A DNA stretch of 64,000 bases from Mytilisepta virgata. Lineage: Eukaryota; Mollusca; Bivalvia; Mytilida; Mytilidae. Both the position numbers and the translations under genes were made by a program. Below, piece by piece: positions 14,101-26,700 of the stretch (position 1 is its first letter; each line of letters opens with the position of its first letter). The stretch covers positions 34,424,230 through 34,488,229 of the forward strand of contig CM051516.1 of NCBI GenBank assembly GCA_028015205.1. Reading direction: 5' to 3'. A model generated the notes under the pieces. The model saw nothing but the letters and a program-made list of their open reading frames with translations. It made no database searches and was not told where the DNA came from.

Positions 14101-17100
14101 TTTACTGAAACAAGACTGCAGGAAGAATTAGTTGATTTATCTCATATTACTGAATTAGTTGATCTATATCATATTACTGAATATGGATACGGTAATTATT
14201 TTTATCACAGAATTAGGAGATTGTTCATTTATTCAGGTAAATATATGCAATACCATTCTCAAATCAAAAACTGACAAGGGTTACTCTACAATCAGATAGT
14301 TATTTCCATTAAATCAGTACAGTATTATGTTTTGTCCAGATTGTATGAGATAACCATTGGTTGACACTATATAATACCTACTTCTGTCAGGTTGGTCTCC
14401 TTTATATCTTTGAGTTGTTTCTGATGTCATGTACTTTGGACCCTGCAAAATTTAAATAACACAGATATACTTCTACTATCATACAGGCCTTTGCTGCAGG
14501 TAACCAGATCATTAAAACTGAAAGTTAATTTGATACCATACTGAAAGTGAGACAATATATTTATATCTTCTGCATGAGAAAAATTCTGAGCTCTTTTTAT
14601 TAAAAAAAAATATATTTTTGATAATTTTTCCATGTTACATCCATTACAAAAACTTGTGATGTTTAGCAAGATGAAATTTGTGTCCATTGACATTGAGAAG
14701 GGGAGTGTTAACTTATAGGATGGCACACACATATTACAGTACACATAAAGGAAAAAATATTCATTTTCAATGTATGTGAACTAAGAATAATTTGTCTTTA
14801 ATATGCCAGTGATTTTACTTGGTCCAAATGGGGTTCTGTTAAGATAGGTTTTACTGATTACTATTCCATTCAAAATGTATGTATACAGTCTTGTTTGTTT
14901 TTCTATGGAAAAAAAATTCGTAAGGGTTCCGCGGAACCCAGTGTCTCGCCTACTTTTGATGTTGTCTATATTTTCAGTGTGATAGGTGAATGCACATAAT
15001 AGATTTGCAGTTAATGAAATAAAACATTTGAAATGTATGAAAAAAGATTTTGTTGTAAAAAATTAATATAGTATGCAATTATATATATATAGATTTATAA
15101 ATGAGTAGAAACATAAATTTATTGAATGAACAAATGTTAAAGAAGACAAATTTTAAAGTGCTTAATGATCTATTTAATGATCTTATTAAAATTTTAAAAA
15201 CTTTAACCACAGAGTGAATGTAATGTTTCCTGGCAGAAAAACTAAGTCCATTTATAAGTAAAATACGGAAAATTTTTTTTTTTTTTTACTAAATTTACTT
15301 CTGGATACTATATTATGATCATAAACAAGCTTCTGTCCAAGTTTGGTACAAATCCAGGATAGTTTAAGAAAGTTATTAAAATTTTGAAAACTTTAACCAC
15401 AGAATGAATGTAATGTTTCCTGGCAGAAAAAACTAAGTCCATTTATAAGTAATATACAGAAAAACTGGAATTTTTATTTTACAAAATTTACTTCTGGATA
15501 CTATCTTATGATCATAAACAAGCTTCTGTCCAAGTTTGGTACAAATCCAGGATATTTTAAGAAAGTTATTAAAATTTTAAAAACTTTAACCACAGAGTGA
15601 ATGTAATGTTTCCTGGCAGAAAAACTAAGTCCATTTATAAGTAAAATACGGAAAAACTGGAATTTTTTTTTTACAAAATTTCCTTCTGGATACTATCTTA
15701 TGATCATAAACAAGCCTCTGTCCAAGTTTGGTAGAAATCCAGGATAGTTTAAGAAAGTTATTAAAATTTCAAAAACTTTAACCACAGGGTGAATATTTGT
15801 GGACGCCGCCGCCGCCGCCGCCGCCGACGACGGAATGTAGGATCGCTATGTCTCGCTTTTTCGACAAAAGTCGAAGGCTCGACAAAAATCAGCAATCACC
15901 TTCCAAAACTTGTCAATGTTCATTCATACTGTGTAATAGCACAGCCGCTTTAACCTTAAAATTCAGTTTTAACCTGTCATAACCCTTAGAAAATATTTAT
16001 AATGCATACAATGCATAAAATATATAAACACTGTCTTAAAATATCAAACATCTTTATTATTCACTATTAAATAGTAATGAATACTTGGGACTCCTCATAA
16101 ATATTACTGTTTATAATGTAAAATACATCTTTTATTTTGGCAAAGCATGTATATTATATGATACATACAAATATTGCCATTCAGAAAACAGACACATGCA
16201 AGTAAAAGACGGGTGAAAATAATTCAGATTTAGAACTAACACACAAGACAAATAGAAAGCAACAAAAATGTAATGTTAGTAACATATCCGGAAAAACTGA
16301 CTAACTAGAAATTCAACTAAACCTCCACCTCACCTAAATCCTTCAATGTAAAAATCAATATATTAAACTGGCATTTGTATACCTAAAATCTTTCAGTAAA
16401 TTTATTTTAATGTAACATACTGTATTAATGTGTGTAATGAATTAATCTATAGAATGTCCAGCAAGAGATGTTATTAAATGCAATAATGAAGCCTTTCATT
16501 ACAGATCTGCCCTGTTACACACACACAAACACACAATAAACTTACATATCCTTGATTTTCTAATTCTACGGGATCTTTTGCACGTATTTTATGCAATAGA
16601 GGTTTAGCTTTGGGTAATATATTAGCTGGTGCCGAAGCAGCTCTAGTATCTATAAATACCCCTTTTACCTACAATAACAGAACATGCAAAAGTAACATGC
16701 TAATGTGCAATAAAATAAAATTTGTGCAATAAGTATAATGCTTGTGCAAAATTAATCTAAGAGGTGCATATTAAAATTGAACTTTTAAGTATATGTACAC
16801 AATGTACGTCATGCATTATAGAAGTTCAGCTAGAGTATTAAACTTTCCTTAAAGACAGAAAGTGCTAATTTAAAGCTAAAAATCTACAACAAATAAATTA
16901 TGATAATATCAGAGTAAATTAAAAGCTTTCCTTATCACAAAGGGTAACTTTTCCTTTTTGAAGTACCATTATATTTATATACTGGTAGTTGTGATTTTCC
17001 ACAGTGAATTTCAAAGTTTCAACAAATTTTCAAAATATCAGCTTGAATGTAAGTGTAAGTGTAAAATACATCAATACAAAATACAATAACTGCTGCAAAA

Positions 17101-18515
17101 GGGAATGATGATTTCCCTATCACCTTGGCATCAATATTTTTTTACAGCTGAGTTATTATAGCAACCAACACTTTCCAGAACAATAAAGTATTTGTATTCA
17201 AAAGATCAATTTTTTTTAGGAATATGTCAGACAGACTTTAAAATAACAATGAAAACAGATTTTTCCGATATAAAGACATACACATGATATTTTTTCTCAT
17301 AGGGGAAATAACATATATGAACACAATTGCAATGTATTAATTTGAAGAAAAAAATACTTTTTACTCCATAAAGCAACAGATCATATCATCTGATATCTAT
17401 AATATGTATATAACTACTATAAAAAATAAGAAAGCATGCATTAGGTTTGTTTAAGCTAGAAAGATTTACTTCTGCATCCTTGGGGAATGTGATGGGGCTC
17501 TGTCGTACAAATCCTGAACCAACTTGGTGTACATTCCCAGGTAATGGTTCCCTACCACTGTTTTCTCTGTAAGGCTGAAAGGCTAGTTCTGTCACAGTGT
17601 GATAATTCTTAGAACAAATATCTCTACAAAACAAAACAAAGAAATTATGCAGTGTAACATCATGGACAAAATTAATTATCATGACCTCAATACCATTATG
17701 GTTTAAAAAGTAAGTCTGCATTTTAAATTTATCATTTTGAATTTCTTATACATGTGGTAAAGATACTGTTATATCTCAAATATTAAGAAAGGATATGTTC
17801 ATAAATCCTTGACAATCTGTGCATCAATGGAAGAAAAGTTGAGAAAAGAACTTTTTTTCCGTTCTTCATCTTACAGTCTCAATGACACTTTCAACACAGA
17901 TAGATCTTGTACCTAAATGTATATTCAGGAAGACCCACAGCACTGGTAAGATCATATGCTACATACATATTGTATGTAATTGAAAGACGAATCTACAAAA
18001 TTCTCTTATTTCTGGATAATTTAATTTTCTTTGATTAATAGGATAGTGATATTTATCAATACTTTTAACATCAATCTTACATGTATAAACAAGTATTAAT
18101 TAGAGACATAAGTCAGTTATCCCCTTTAACCAAGCTAACCAGGGGAAATAATTATAATTGTCTCCCTTTCTTCCACAGAATAAAAAATAGACTATTTTAT
18201 TATCTCCCCTGGATTACATGTTGATAATTGACTAATGTCTCTTATTATATGACAATAATAAATATTATCCTTCAGTATGTCTTACGCTAGTGTTGGGTTG
18301 TCCAACTGATCGAGACGTTGACTATAATAAACTGCTGGACGGAAATTAGAATAATATCCAGTTCCTGTGTGTCTCCCAGTGCGAGGTTTAAACTTCTCGT
18401 GATATCTGCCATAGGTTGTTGAATTCTGAGTTATATAGAATTTCATCATATTAATGTCTGGTCCTTGACTGGCTTTAATGTGGACATTTCTACTGCCTTG
18501 TGGTAAAGGACCCAT
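5111..18515 (-). CDS. SAXO4: Stabilizer of axonemal microtubules 4-like protein (PPP1R32 family), 11 coding exons
   Basis: Coding exons in transcript order are 18286-18515, 17470-17623, 16546-16668, 14382-14442, 11438-11550, 10855-10926, 9380-9481, 7659-7762, 7223-7393, 5570-5737 and 5111-5192. All introns are GT-AG and phases match at every junction, giving 459 residues (the human protein is about 425). Residues 24-75 (MKFYITQ, FKPRTGRHTGTGYYSNFRP, LDQLDNP) and 386-433 (KDREGHTRGE to LRRLEPYVS) closely follow vertebrate PPP1R32/SAXO4. A GxGF/Y motif recurs at 51, 112, 202, 266, 351 and 403, each within a roughly 35-60 residue block, which suggests a repeat-built filament-binding protein. The family is linked to cilia and sperm axonemes. 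No signal peptide or membrane segment is seen. An acceptor at 18524, nine bases before the ATG, implies a non-coding first exon upstream. The gene is divergent from RPF2. Confidence 0.93.
6458..6623. mobile_element. Foldback element in SAXO4 intron
   Basis: The element is palindromic almost end to end. The arms AAGGATC and GCAAGAC.GAAAAAT.TCAGA recur in inverse at the right end, and the centre has TGGTCTCCAAC against GTTGGAGACCA. There is no open frame of interest. It lies in the intron between the exons at 7223-7393 and 5570-5737. Confidence 0.6.
6837..6926. repeat. Short foldback in SAXO4 intron
   Basis: Inverted arms TCTACAACGAGTAACC and GGTCACGAGTTGTAGA differ at one position. A second inner pair is AATTCAC/GTGAATT. 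A full transcript could form a long stem here. Confidence 0.5.
8206..9174 (-). mobile_element. agctcacctg-type repeat element, minus orientation
   Basis: The start carries the palindrome AGAGGCTCCCAAGAGCCT. The end reads as the inverse of the 'cacttggc...agctcacctg' head seen at 42549 and 46276 (ccaagtgatggcaaaagctcac). The interior has the same phrases as the 46-50 kb copies, such as aaaatctgt and aataacccaactaagg. No protein-coding capacity is seen. It lies in the SAXO4 intron between the exons at 9380-9481 and 7659-7762. Confidence 0.55.
9855..9997. mobile_element. Foldback element in SAXO4 intron
   Basis: CACATACTGCCTTCAGTTGA at 9855 pairs with its exact inverse ending at 9997. The pairing continues imperfectly inwards (GGGTGGTAT / ATACCATCC, AGATTAC / GTAATCT). 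It is 143 bp long and non-coding. Confidence 0.65.
12990..13304 (+). mobile_element. Hairpin-ended element, short copy (copy B)
   Basis: It begins TGTCTTGCCTG, one base off the TGTCTCGCC head of copies A and C. Upstream is the same cgtaagggttcc...aaccca lead-in as copy C. The body has a single copy of the unit tandemly repeated in copy C (ctttaaccacagagtgaatg, aagtccatttataagtaaaatacgg). The right end is degraded (agtcaaaggctca). Confidence 0.5.
13308..13490. repeat. Diverged relative of the 4217-4447 element
   Basis: The stretch shares ordered phrases with 4217-4447 (cgattcttccaaatg, ttcatacaacgtaat, cagtaattatcggcaaa, acaaacaatgaagtg), but no intact terminal inverted repeat remains. Confidence 0.4.
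14924..15884 (+). mobile_element. Hairpin-ended element with three 190-bp units (copy C)
   Basis: A 16-bp palindrome GGGTTCCGCGGAACCC (14924-14939) precedes the TGTCTCGCCT head at 14942. Inside, ctttaaccacag recurs at 15201, 15391, 15584 and 15776, a period of 190-193 bp. A GCC-repeat block at about 15804-15828 precedes the end hairpin TTCGAC/GTCGAA within tctcgct...ggctcgaca (15849-15884). The architecture matches copy A but the core unit is different. It lies in the SAXO4 intron between the exons at 16546-16668 and 14382-14442. Confidence 0.6.
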
Positions 18516-18524
18516 TTTTCAGAT

Positions 18525-19935
18525 CTGAAATGAAGATAAATCTAACTTATAGTCAGTTTGTAATTAAGTATGTTTTGGTCATATGATACCTGTTTCAGAT
18601 ATCTGTATGAAAAAAAATTCAATCAGGTCATGGAAGAACAAGTATCAAGACTGAAGACAAGTTCTAATCACAATTAGTATTATCATGTTCACTTCACCTT
18701 TTTGCAATGCTAACTTTGCATATTCTGAAATTAATTCCCCATTAAATTATTCTAATAAAGATATTATAAAAGATAATTTTCTTGTAAATGTCATTTATCA
18801 TATGGTTTTATCTGATCTGTTATATCTTGGTACAACATTTCTACTTTTTTTCCCTTGCTAACAAAATCATACCTGAGAAAAGTTTACCTTAGTGTGTTTT
18901 CGGATTAAATATGTAGTTGTTAACTTGTACATGAATAAAACATGCATGTATGCTATAATTGAGATCTGTAATCTCCATGCACGTTAACAGCACCAATAGA
19001 CAGCATTGTCTAATAGCCATAGTCATTCTTAGAATTCAGTAGTGACAAGAATTTTTTCACAGGTTGGTATTATGTCATAGACATAGTATGATAAAGTAAC
19101 TGTTTCGAAACCTTAATTCATGGAATGGTTCTTTGGCAATAACGTCAATATGATGCATGATAAAATATAGTATAGTTATAGTATAATTTTTTGTTGCTTA
19201 ATTAAACTTGAGTCATACATGAAATTTTATTTTTGCTGTTAAAAGCTGTATTTTTATAGCTCAAATAACAAACTAATTGAGGAATTTTCTACAGAAAAAT
19301 AAATGCAAATACATGTATTAAAAATATGATAGGGCTAACTCAGGGTCACTAAGATTTGTAAGACTATTATTTTAAATCTTTTCATGTACTTCATGCTGAT
19401 TTGGTGATATTTAGGAAATTAAAAATCTGACCAGAAGAGTTAACTTTCTTTTATATTGAAAATTCTGTAGGAAAATGCTTTTGTTTCTTTGGAGAATATA
19501 GCTGAACAAAATCAGGTTAAGTATAATTGATCTTTGTTATGAGTGAGCTATTTGTATCTGTAAGCCAATAAAATGTCAAACTGATTATAATTAAGGTACT
19601 CAAATTAGGAAAAATCTATTACAAGGACCAAGGTTTAATTTGCACACAATAGATGAAATCCATCTTAAATACATTTCTAAATTTGATAAAAAACGAAAAT
19701 AAAAATCTGACAATAAGTTGATGCATTTTTTATAAATAAAAAAACACTAAAGATTGTTTTTATTTAACATGTTTAATGTATAGTCTGTTATTAGAGGGGT
19801 TACCAGCAATAGATGTATTGTAAGTACAACATAGTTCCAATTGACCTAATGACTTTGTAGAACAGTACTGTTACTTTATTGTGGGGTCAAAAACTAAGGG
19901 TATTTCTATGAACTTCAGTAATGGCAAACAGTACT
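18525..19935. other. Non-coding DNA upstream of the SAXO4 ATG
   Basis: This is probably the first intron of the SAXO4-like gene, because an acceptor TTTCAG precedes the first coding exon. No coding exon, RNA gene or clear repeat is seen. Confidence 0.45.
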
Positions 19936-20199
19936 GGCCTAGTTCGATCTGTCTACTATAGTTTGGTAGGTTTTGGACTACTTGAACAAAGATTTGATCG
20001 GAATAAGGATTAACCAATCAACTCCATCAAGAGAATACTTGGTGACGTCACAATTCTACCATAGTTCTACCATTTTAAATCGTGGGTAGATGTTTAGTTG
20101 ACCAGACATGCGCAGCAAAACAAAATTAAATGACCACACATGAGCAGAAAAACCTTTTAGTTAAACTTTAGTAACTTTGGTTAATGATCGAACTAGGCC
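19936..20199. mobile_element. Inverted-repeat element (MITE)
   Basis: A perfect 14-bp terminal inverted repeat, GGCCTAGTTCGATC (19936-19949) and GATCGAACTAGGCC (20186-20199), bounds 264 bp of non-coding DNA. Flanking bases include cagtact on the left and actgtc on the right. Confidence 0.6.
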
Positions 20200-20829
20200 A
20201 CTGTCAACTTTGGTAAACTGTGAAATAAGCCCAATCTATCATGACTAGCTGGCTACATTATATACCCTATCAATATTTTTTTCTATCAATCTAAATTTAA
20301 AGGCCAATTTAATCATTGTTTATAAAGAACAAATTCTGACAGCTGAGGAAGTGCGAAATTTCATTAAAATTTGAAGGAAAAAACTATAGAAATGGCAAGT
20401 AGTGAGATTGGGTACCTCAGGCAAGATATTCAAGTATTCCCAACCATGTCAGCCAGCTATTTTTCTGACTTGGCCGCCCACTGAGAAAAATAGCTCCAGA
20501 CACAGAATCCCAAAAGGGATTAATTTTTGCCATAGGTGGGCATACTCCAAAGAATTTTGTTGTGGCCAAAGTAATTGAAATTTTAGTGATAAAAAATAAT
20601 CATTAGGACAAACGCTTCATGAAATTAAAAATGAATAAGGATTTCAAATCACAAGAAGTGTTCCCAACAGACCACGAGATGGGCGGACGCAATGTCCCAA
20701 ACTTCATTTATTTGCATTGCAAAGCCAAGGAAATATCCCCATCAAAAATGTTTTTATCGCATTTTATTCATGTTATAGCAATAATTTTATGATATATTTA
20801 TCATCAGATCATTAAACACTTAAACTTAC

Positions 20830-21065
20830 GATATTTTATTGCTGGTAATTCTGTTGAGTATGTAAACAATGAGAACAATGTAATTGAACCAGAATTGTAC
20901 AGCAAAGCTTCGTGGTTGCCTGTGACAACTCCAAAATGTGCACATATGAACACGATAACGTATGACGTAGACATCGTAAAAAAGGGGAGATAAATCCAAC
21001 CAAAACAGGACTTCTCGGTACATTATGCACTCGTCCTTTTAATTTTCGGCATATTATATATCGAA
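20830..21065 (-). promoter_or_regulatory. Possible non-coding first exon and promoter of SAXO4-like gene
   Basis: On the minus strand a strong donor, ATC|GTAAGT, sits at 20830/20829, upstream of the acceptor at 18524. A TATATATA stretch near 21089-21096 lies about 30 bases upstream of a plausible start of such an exon. No transcript evidence is available, so the extent is a guess. Open frames across it show no recognisable protein. Confidence 0.25.
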
Positions 21066-22489
21066 ACGACAAATCAGTGGGAAAGCCTATATATAGGAAA
21101 AACGTTACTCAATACTTTTATACTTTTTTTGTATAATGTATAATGTATAATTTACTTTGTAAATTAAATATTGCCATAAATATTGACAACAATGTTCACA
21201 GATTGAAGATAAACACATTACGAGTATTTTGGCAGTTAAAAGGAATCATTCTCAGTTAACCTCTATTTTTGTTTTTATTTTCAACACATTAATTGACGAG
21301 GGTTTTGTAAAAAACAAAGACATTTTAAAAATTAATAAACTAGATGGATTTCAACTAAAATTTTACATTTGGCAAAATCTGCCACAGCAGTGACTGTTTT
21401 ATCCCAGCTTTTTATACGTGTATATAATAAAAAGTTTTTTTTAGAAACAAATGTATTTAATAATATTTAATAATGTATGTATAGAATCTCATGAAAAAAT
21501 GTATTTAACATTTTGAGTTTCTAAGAAAGCCTAAATGCGGCGTTTGATAACATGAAATCAGCTAACCAAGATATCCACCAAACAAATCTTCTTTTAACGA
21601 CCATACATAACACACTTTAAAATCTTATTGTTCGAAACCACAGAGGCAACTGGAACTTAATTGGGCAGTTATGATCCTTATACATGTTATATATAGATGG
21701 TCATTCAGAACAGACTGAGAGCCCTGGTCCTTTCTCATACCTTGACCAACGCTGTCCAGATGCATGGTTTCCACACCTGAACTTACTTAAACACAGGACT
21801 CACGTAGACAATTCATCTAAAAATCTATCCTGAATCAGCCGAGCAAAAGCGAACCGAACTTGGCACCTATTATAAAGACTGTCAACTATTAAAGATGGCC
21901 ACCGATGCCTAGCATAGACCTGATGGAAAGAATCATTTCATAAGTCTTCTATTGTGAAACTTGATCGAGTTTAAACAAATTTTGGTAGTTTTTTACAAGT
22001 AGAGGATCCAATAGCTACAAATTGTCCCTTGAATCCAATCACCAGCCAAGACGATTTTCAGTTATAACTTCTTTTAATTTGGCGGTTGATTGGTAAACTG
22101 AATCCATGTGAGTGATACACGAGATACGAAATATTTATTTGTTCTAACACATTTACAATAAATGGTCATGACACATAAACAATAAAATACAATATAAAGA
22201 AAATAATAGGTTGTAATGAAATCGTTCATTATAAAAGCATTATTGCCAGGAGATCTGCTTATTTTATTATATCTATTATAATACAATCTTAGTATTATCA
22301 TTTGTTTTTATAGTATACATTTCTTTATATAATTAACAAAAGCTTTAAGTGTAATTAAGAGCTCCTATTCACAATGATTCAAGAGGATAGCTATAGGTTA
22401 CGCCGGCTCTATTATTAAATCATGTAAATCTAAATTTTAGTGCAATGTTTTAATTTTTGATTTAATTCATTCCGAAATATATTGGAAAA

Positions 22490-23306
22490 CATTCAGAGTT
22501 TCATATTCTACAGGATGCTTTTCGATGCTGTAAAAAACTTCATCTGTCTAACAAACCAACTTGGTATTCATCAGTTGAAAAAATATTTAAAGTATTAAAA
22601 ATTGATACTCATAGAGAATACAGATTTAATAAGTCGTTAAAAAAACTTATAGATAAGAAATATCTCAATGATTGGAAAAATGTAGCGATAATTTTAAAGG
22701 TGGTAAACTTACGACTTATATTTTCTTAAAAGTAATGTTACATTTGAAAAATATTTGATTTTGTTGAAGAAATTTGAATATAGAAAAGCATTCTGTAAGT
22801 TTCATGAATCTTCACATCCGGGCTTCACATAAACTTTTGATAGGAATAGGTCGTTACAAAACTGAATAATAGTCAGAAATGAAAGAAAGTGTAAAAATTG
22901 TTCCATTGGGGAGGTTGAAGACGAAGAACATTTTCTAACCAGGTGTGAAAAGATACTAATACGAGGAAAGAACTATTTCATTTATATCATTAAAAGCCCC
23001 TCCCTTCACAAAACTATCAGATAGACAAAAATTATATTATATTCTCATTTGTGAGGATTAAACTCTGTTGGCAGATTTTACATGTTAATATATGCCATGA
23101 GTTTATATTTTAGATAATCGTGGTTTATTTATTTATAGTGAATGTTTTAATTCTGTCATGTAACTGCAGTTGTCTACAATTTTCTGTCAATCAAGTTAGT
23201 TCTTCCCTCTTCAATGTTTTTTTTTGTTACTCTGTTATTTATTACCCCTTAGTGGGCTCGTTAATTGGTTAATAAACATGATCTTATCTTATCTTATATT
23301 GTAGAT
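22490..23306 (+). pseudogene. Decayed 3' end of a non-LTR retrotransposon (LINE)
   Basis: A frameshifted frame reads a LINE C-terminal region: HKLLIGIGRY, then after a break RKCKNCSIGEVEDEEHFL followed by TRCEK, giving a C-x2-C...H-x4-C knuckle at about 22890-22950. The insertion ends in a short ATCTT tandem tail (near 23281-23300), typical of LINE 3' ends. Several stops and frameshifts show it is dead, and the 5' part is missing. The clade cannot be told from this fragment. Confidence 0.6.
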
Positions 23307-23705
23307 CGGGCATTACAGAAAAAAAAATCTCATCTTCAAGTTGTCAGGTATTACAAAAGGCATGCTTTTGTCATGCTAGCTTTCAATTGTGTCGAGTTCC
23401 ATATATGCCGAGATGTCCCATTCTGGAGGTAACCAATCTGGATCTGACTAAAAACTAAAAGTACAAAATTAACTGTTGTCTCTTTTCTGAGAACTGGCGA
23501 ATAAAACTATCCATATACTTTTGTGCTAATTAATTATTGTTAAACGAAGTAATTAAAAATATATTTGAGTAAAACGCACTCGTTTTTGGTTCAATATGAA
23601 AATCGGAAAATAATCAAGTCTGTCCCGTTTGATTGTTGTTTTTAGAAATACACGTGCACACGACGAAAACAAAATCTGCCAAAAGTTCGAACTTCAGCTG
23701 GTATA

Positions 23706-26700
23706 ATGGTTATGCAAAGAGTAGTGTAAGTCCATAAAGAAAACAGATGAGAATATTTTCTTTTCCATTGTATTCATATATTTCATATGACCTTCTTTTT
23801 CTTCTTGTAAATCTAGCCCTCCACTATCTTGAGATTGAGAATCACTGGTAGTGGTATTCACTGGGAACTAATTCACTTTTTGACGGTTGAGATTTCACTA
23901 TCAAGCTAACCAGTTCATTGTTTTATATTTAATGTAATTGTTTATTTAATTCATAAACGATATAACACATACTATGTGATACATAGTCTTGACTTAGTAT
24001 AATTTCAGACACTACTTGAACCCATCACCAGCAGTTTCATAATCTCTCAAGGTTCAGGGTTCTCACTAAGAATTTTTCACTCAACCTTTTTCAGAATGGT
24101 GAGTATATTAGCGCGTCCAGAACGCATATACGCACCTTATCGAGAACCCTGCTAGGTTATATAATCAGTTCCCACTGTAGGTAAGAGGTCGTTTCGTCCC
24201 AAAACCAGTCCTACCCACCATCTATCCGTCCCAAAGTCGTTCCGTCAAGTCGATCCGACCCACAATTATATATATAATATATATAAATATACAAACTTTG
24301 ACAGAGAAATACACCTTAGGGTTGAAATCTGAAGCCTTTGCAATGACGTTGTGTAGCCATCATATTATAGCACGATGACATCAAGATGGGATCACGGTGT
24401 CGGCGAAGACAGCTGAATTTGAGTAGCTCAAATGTTTCATATTTGGGACAGGACGATGTCAGTCTATTTTTTCCGTAATTTGAGAAATCACGAGCCATGG
24501 TAAAAAAGTCTCCTTCCGCACAGTAAAATGTACCTCTTTCATGCTCTCCATGTAGAATAAAAATTTTCTTGGTTTTATTTATTTAATCCTTTCAATATTT
24601 CTATGTCAAATGCCTCAGGTAAATACACTTTTAAATCAACACTAGTTATTCAGTTATAATGGTTGGTTTTGTTACAGTAGGTCCATATATCGTGGTGCAA
24701 TTATATTGTTTTTTATGGACTTCTTTCGTATCCCTCAGGTCAAAGTTCATTGCAGGTCTTGAGCCATTTGTCATGGTAACATAGACATATAAAAGGCCAG
24801 CCTCAGAGCATCTTCCTCTGTCATTCCTGAGCAACTCTACAGAGCAGAGGGGTGTGTAACTCCCAAAGCTTCATTCACAATTAATCACAATTCAATTCCT
24901 GCAGAATGACATAGACATCGTGTGGCAGTTGTGTGGCCTTTGTGTGTCTTGTGGGTAAACTTATTAATAAAGATTTACAGCTTTTTGTTGCCTTCATGCG
25001 TGGTTTGGGTGCTACCGTATGACCTTCTGTAGGCATCATACTGGATTCGGCCATTGATTGGCTTTGACCATGTTTGGGGGCATCTTCGCGCGAAATTCAT
25101 AATTCCATATTCATATGGCCATCTGGTGTCAATTTTGGGACAGTGTGACGCCTGCATAAGTGATGAGGGCTTAAAGAAATGGAGCCCTTAATTTTAGCAG
25201 TATAGATATATATATTATCTTACCTGGGCAAAACATTACTTGTTACACAATGTACATCCCCCTTTTTTCCTATGTCTCCTCCTTTTCTCTCCTACACCCT
25301 ACCTTCATTATCAAATATATTTTTATTTTTCATTTTATGAAAGAAATAAACACCATATCACAATATTACAGAAGAAAATCAGGTCTTCCAAATCTTGTCG
25401 ACACAGTACAAGAGAGATTTGCAACTCAATCATTCCTTCCTGTGGAATCCCATCTTAACACTTTGATGTTCTTTCCATATGACTATCATATAATCTGTGT
25501 TGATTTTTTGCTACAACAACGGTCTATCTTTCATACACAGGAATATACTGGGGTATGTGATTTACACTTGTTTCCATCTTCATCAGCATTTAATCCATTA
25601 GCTAAGATGGAAGTTGTTATAATTGCAAGCAAGATATTATAATTCTGATATATAATATTCTCTTGAACTGTCAATTCAGTAAATTGGCACCAAGAAAAAT
25701 ACTTGGTAAATTCATTTGATTGTTGCATGACTTCAGATGTCTTCAAAAATAGGAGTTTTTTTGGCAATGAAAAATTAAGAGAAATTACAGAATGTTAACA
25801 TTCACATTGAATATTGGCAAAATAATTAACAGAACAAACAAATATGTGTAGTACAGAGACATAACGAAAGAAAATAAGAAATAGCAAACTTAAAAGAATT
25901 AGAATAAGATGGTGAAAAAAACTGAAGGACCAACAAAGCAGGAGTGACTTTAGGTGCTTGAAGGATAAGTATGTCTTGAATCATTTATTATTGTTTTTTA
26001 TTTATTTAATTTTTTTTCACTTTTGGGAAAGACCATTTTCCTAATACATGTACACACCTAAAAATTATAGAATCAAATATAATGGTTGGTTATTGGTTAT
26101 TGGTTGTTCTGTACTCCCTATACAGAGCCTGAGGTTTTAGTGACTAGTGATCTCTTAAATGGTTTAATTTGTTTATGTTGTGTAAATGTATTTCACTCAT
26201 TTTTTTTAAAATTAATGAATCGTTTTAATTTTTATACATAACTTTAGAAAACCAAAGACACAGAAAGGAAAGAGATTTTTGGAGAGCAGAGATGCTAGAA
26301 TTACAGAAAACACAAAATCTGCCATGTTTATCAAAGGTGGAAATACCAGTTTGACAGTAACTCAGATTTTAAAAGAATTGGTGAGTTTCTAAAGTTTTGA
26401 AATATTTGATTTGGGTATATTACAAACCATAGAACTCTGTTCACTTAAATATATAAAATAAAAATGGAGTTCTGGTTACATGTATAGCTTAGTTCAAGTA
26501 ATTAAATAAAATTCTGATCAAATGGAATGGAATGGAGGTACAGAGATTTATTTAGGATCTTGGAATACTCGAGATTTGATTAGAAATTTTTGTTAAATGA
26601 CTAGAGAGCACACATTTTATTAAAGAATCAGAAACCCAAGATGTCTATGGGAAAAAAAGTAGGAAGGAGAGGTAATTTCATTTTTCCCATTTAATCCTTA

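Noticed and set aside
14427..14744. 105-residue minus-strand frame next to SAXO4 exon 4
   Set aside because: Only 14382-14442 aligns with the family and has splice borders; the remainder is intron.
25250..25642. 130-residue plus-strand frame in RPF2 intron 1
   Set aside because: Low-complexity, aromatic-rich sequence with no splice context and overlapping frames on both strands; no coding signature.
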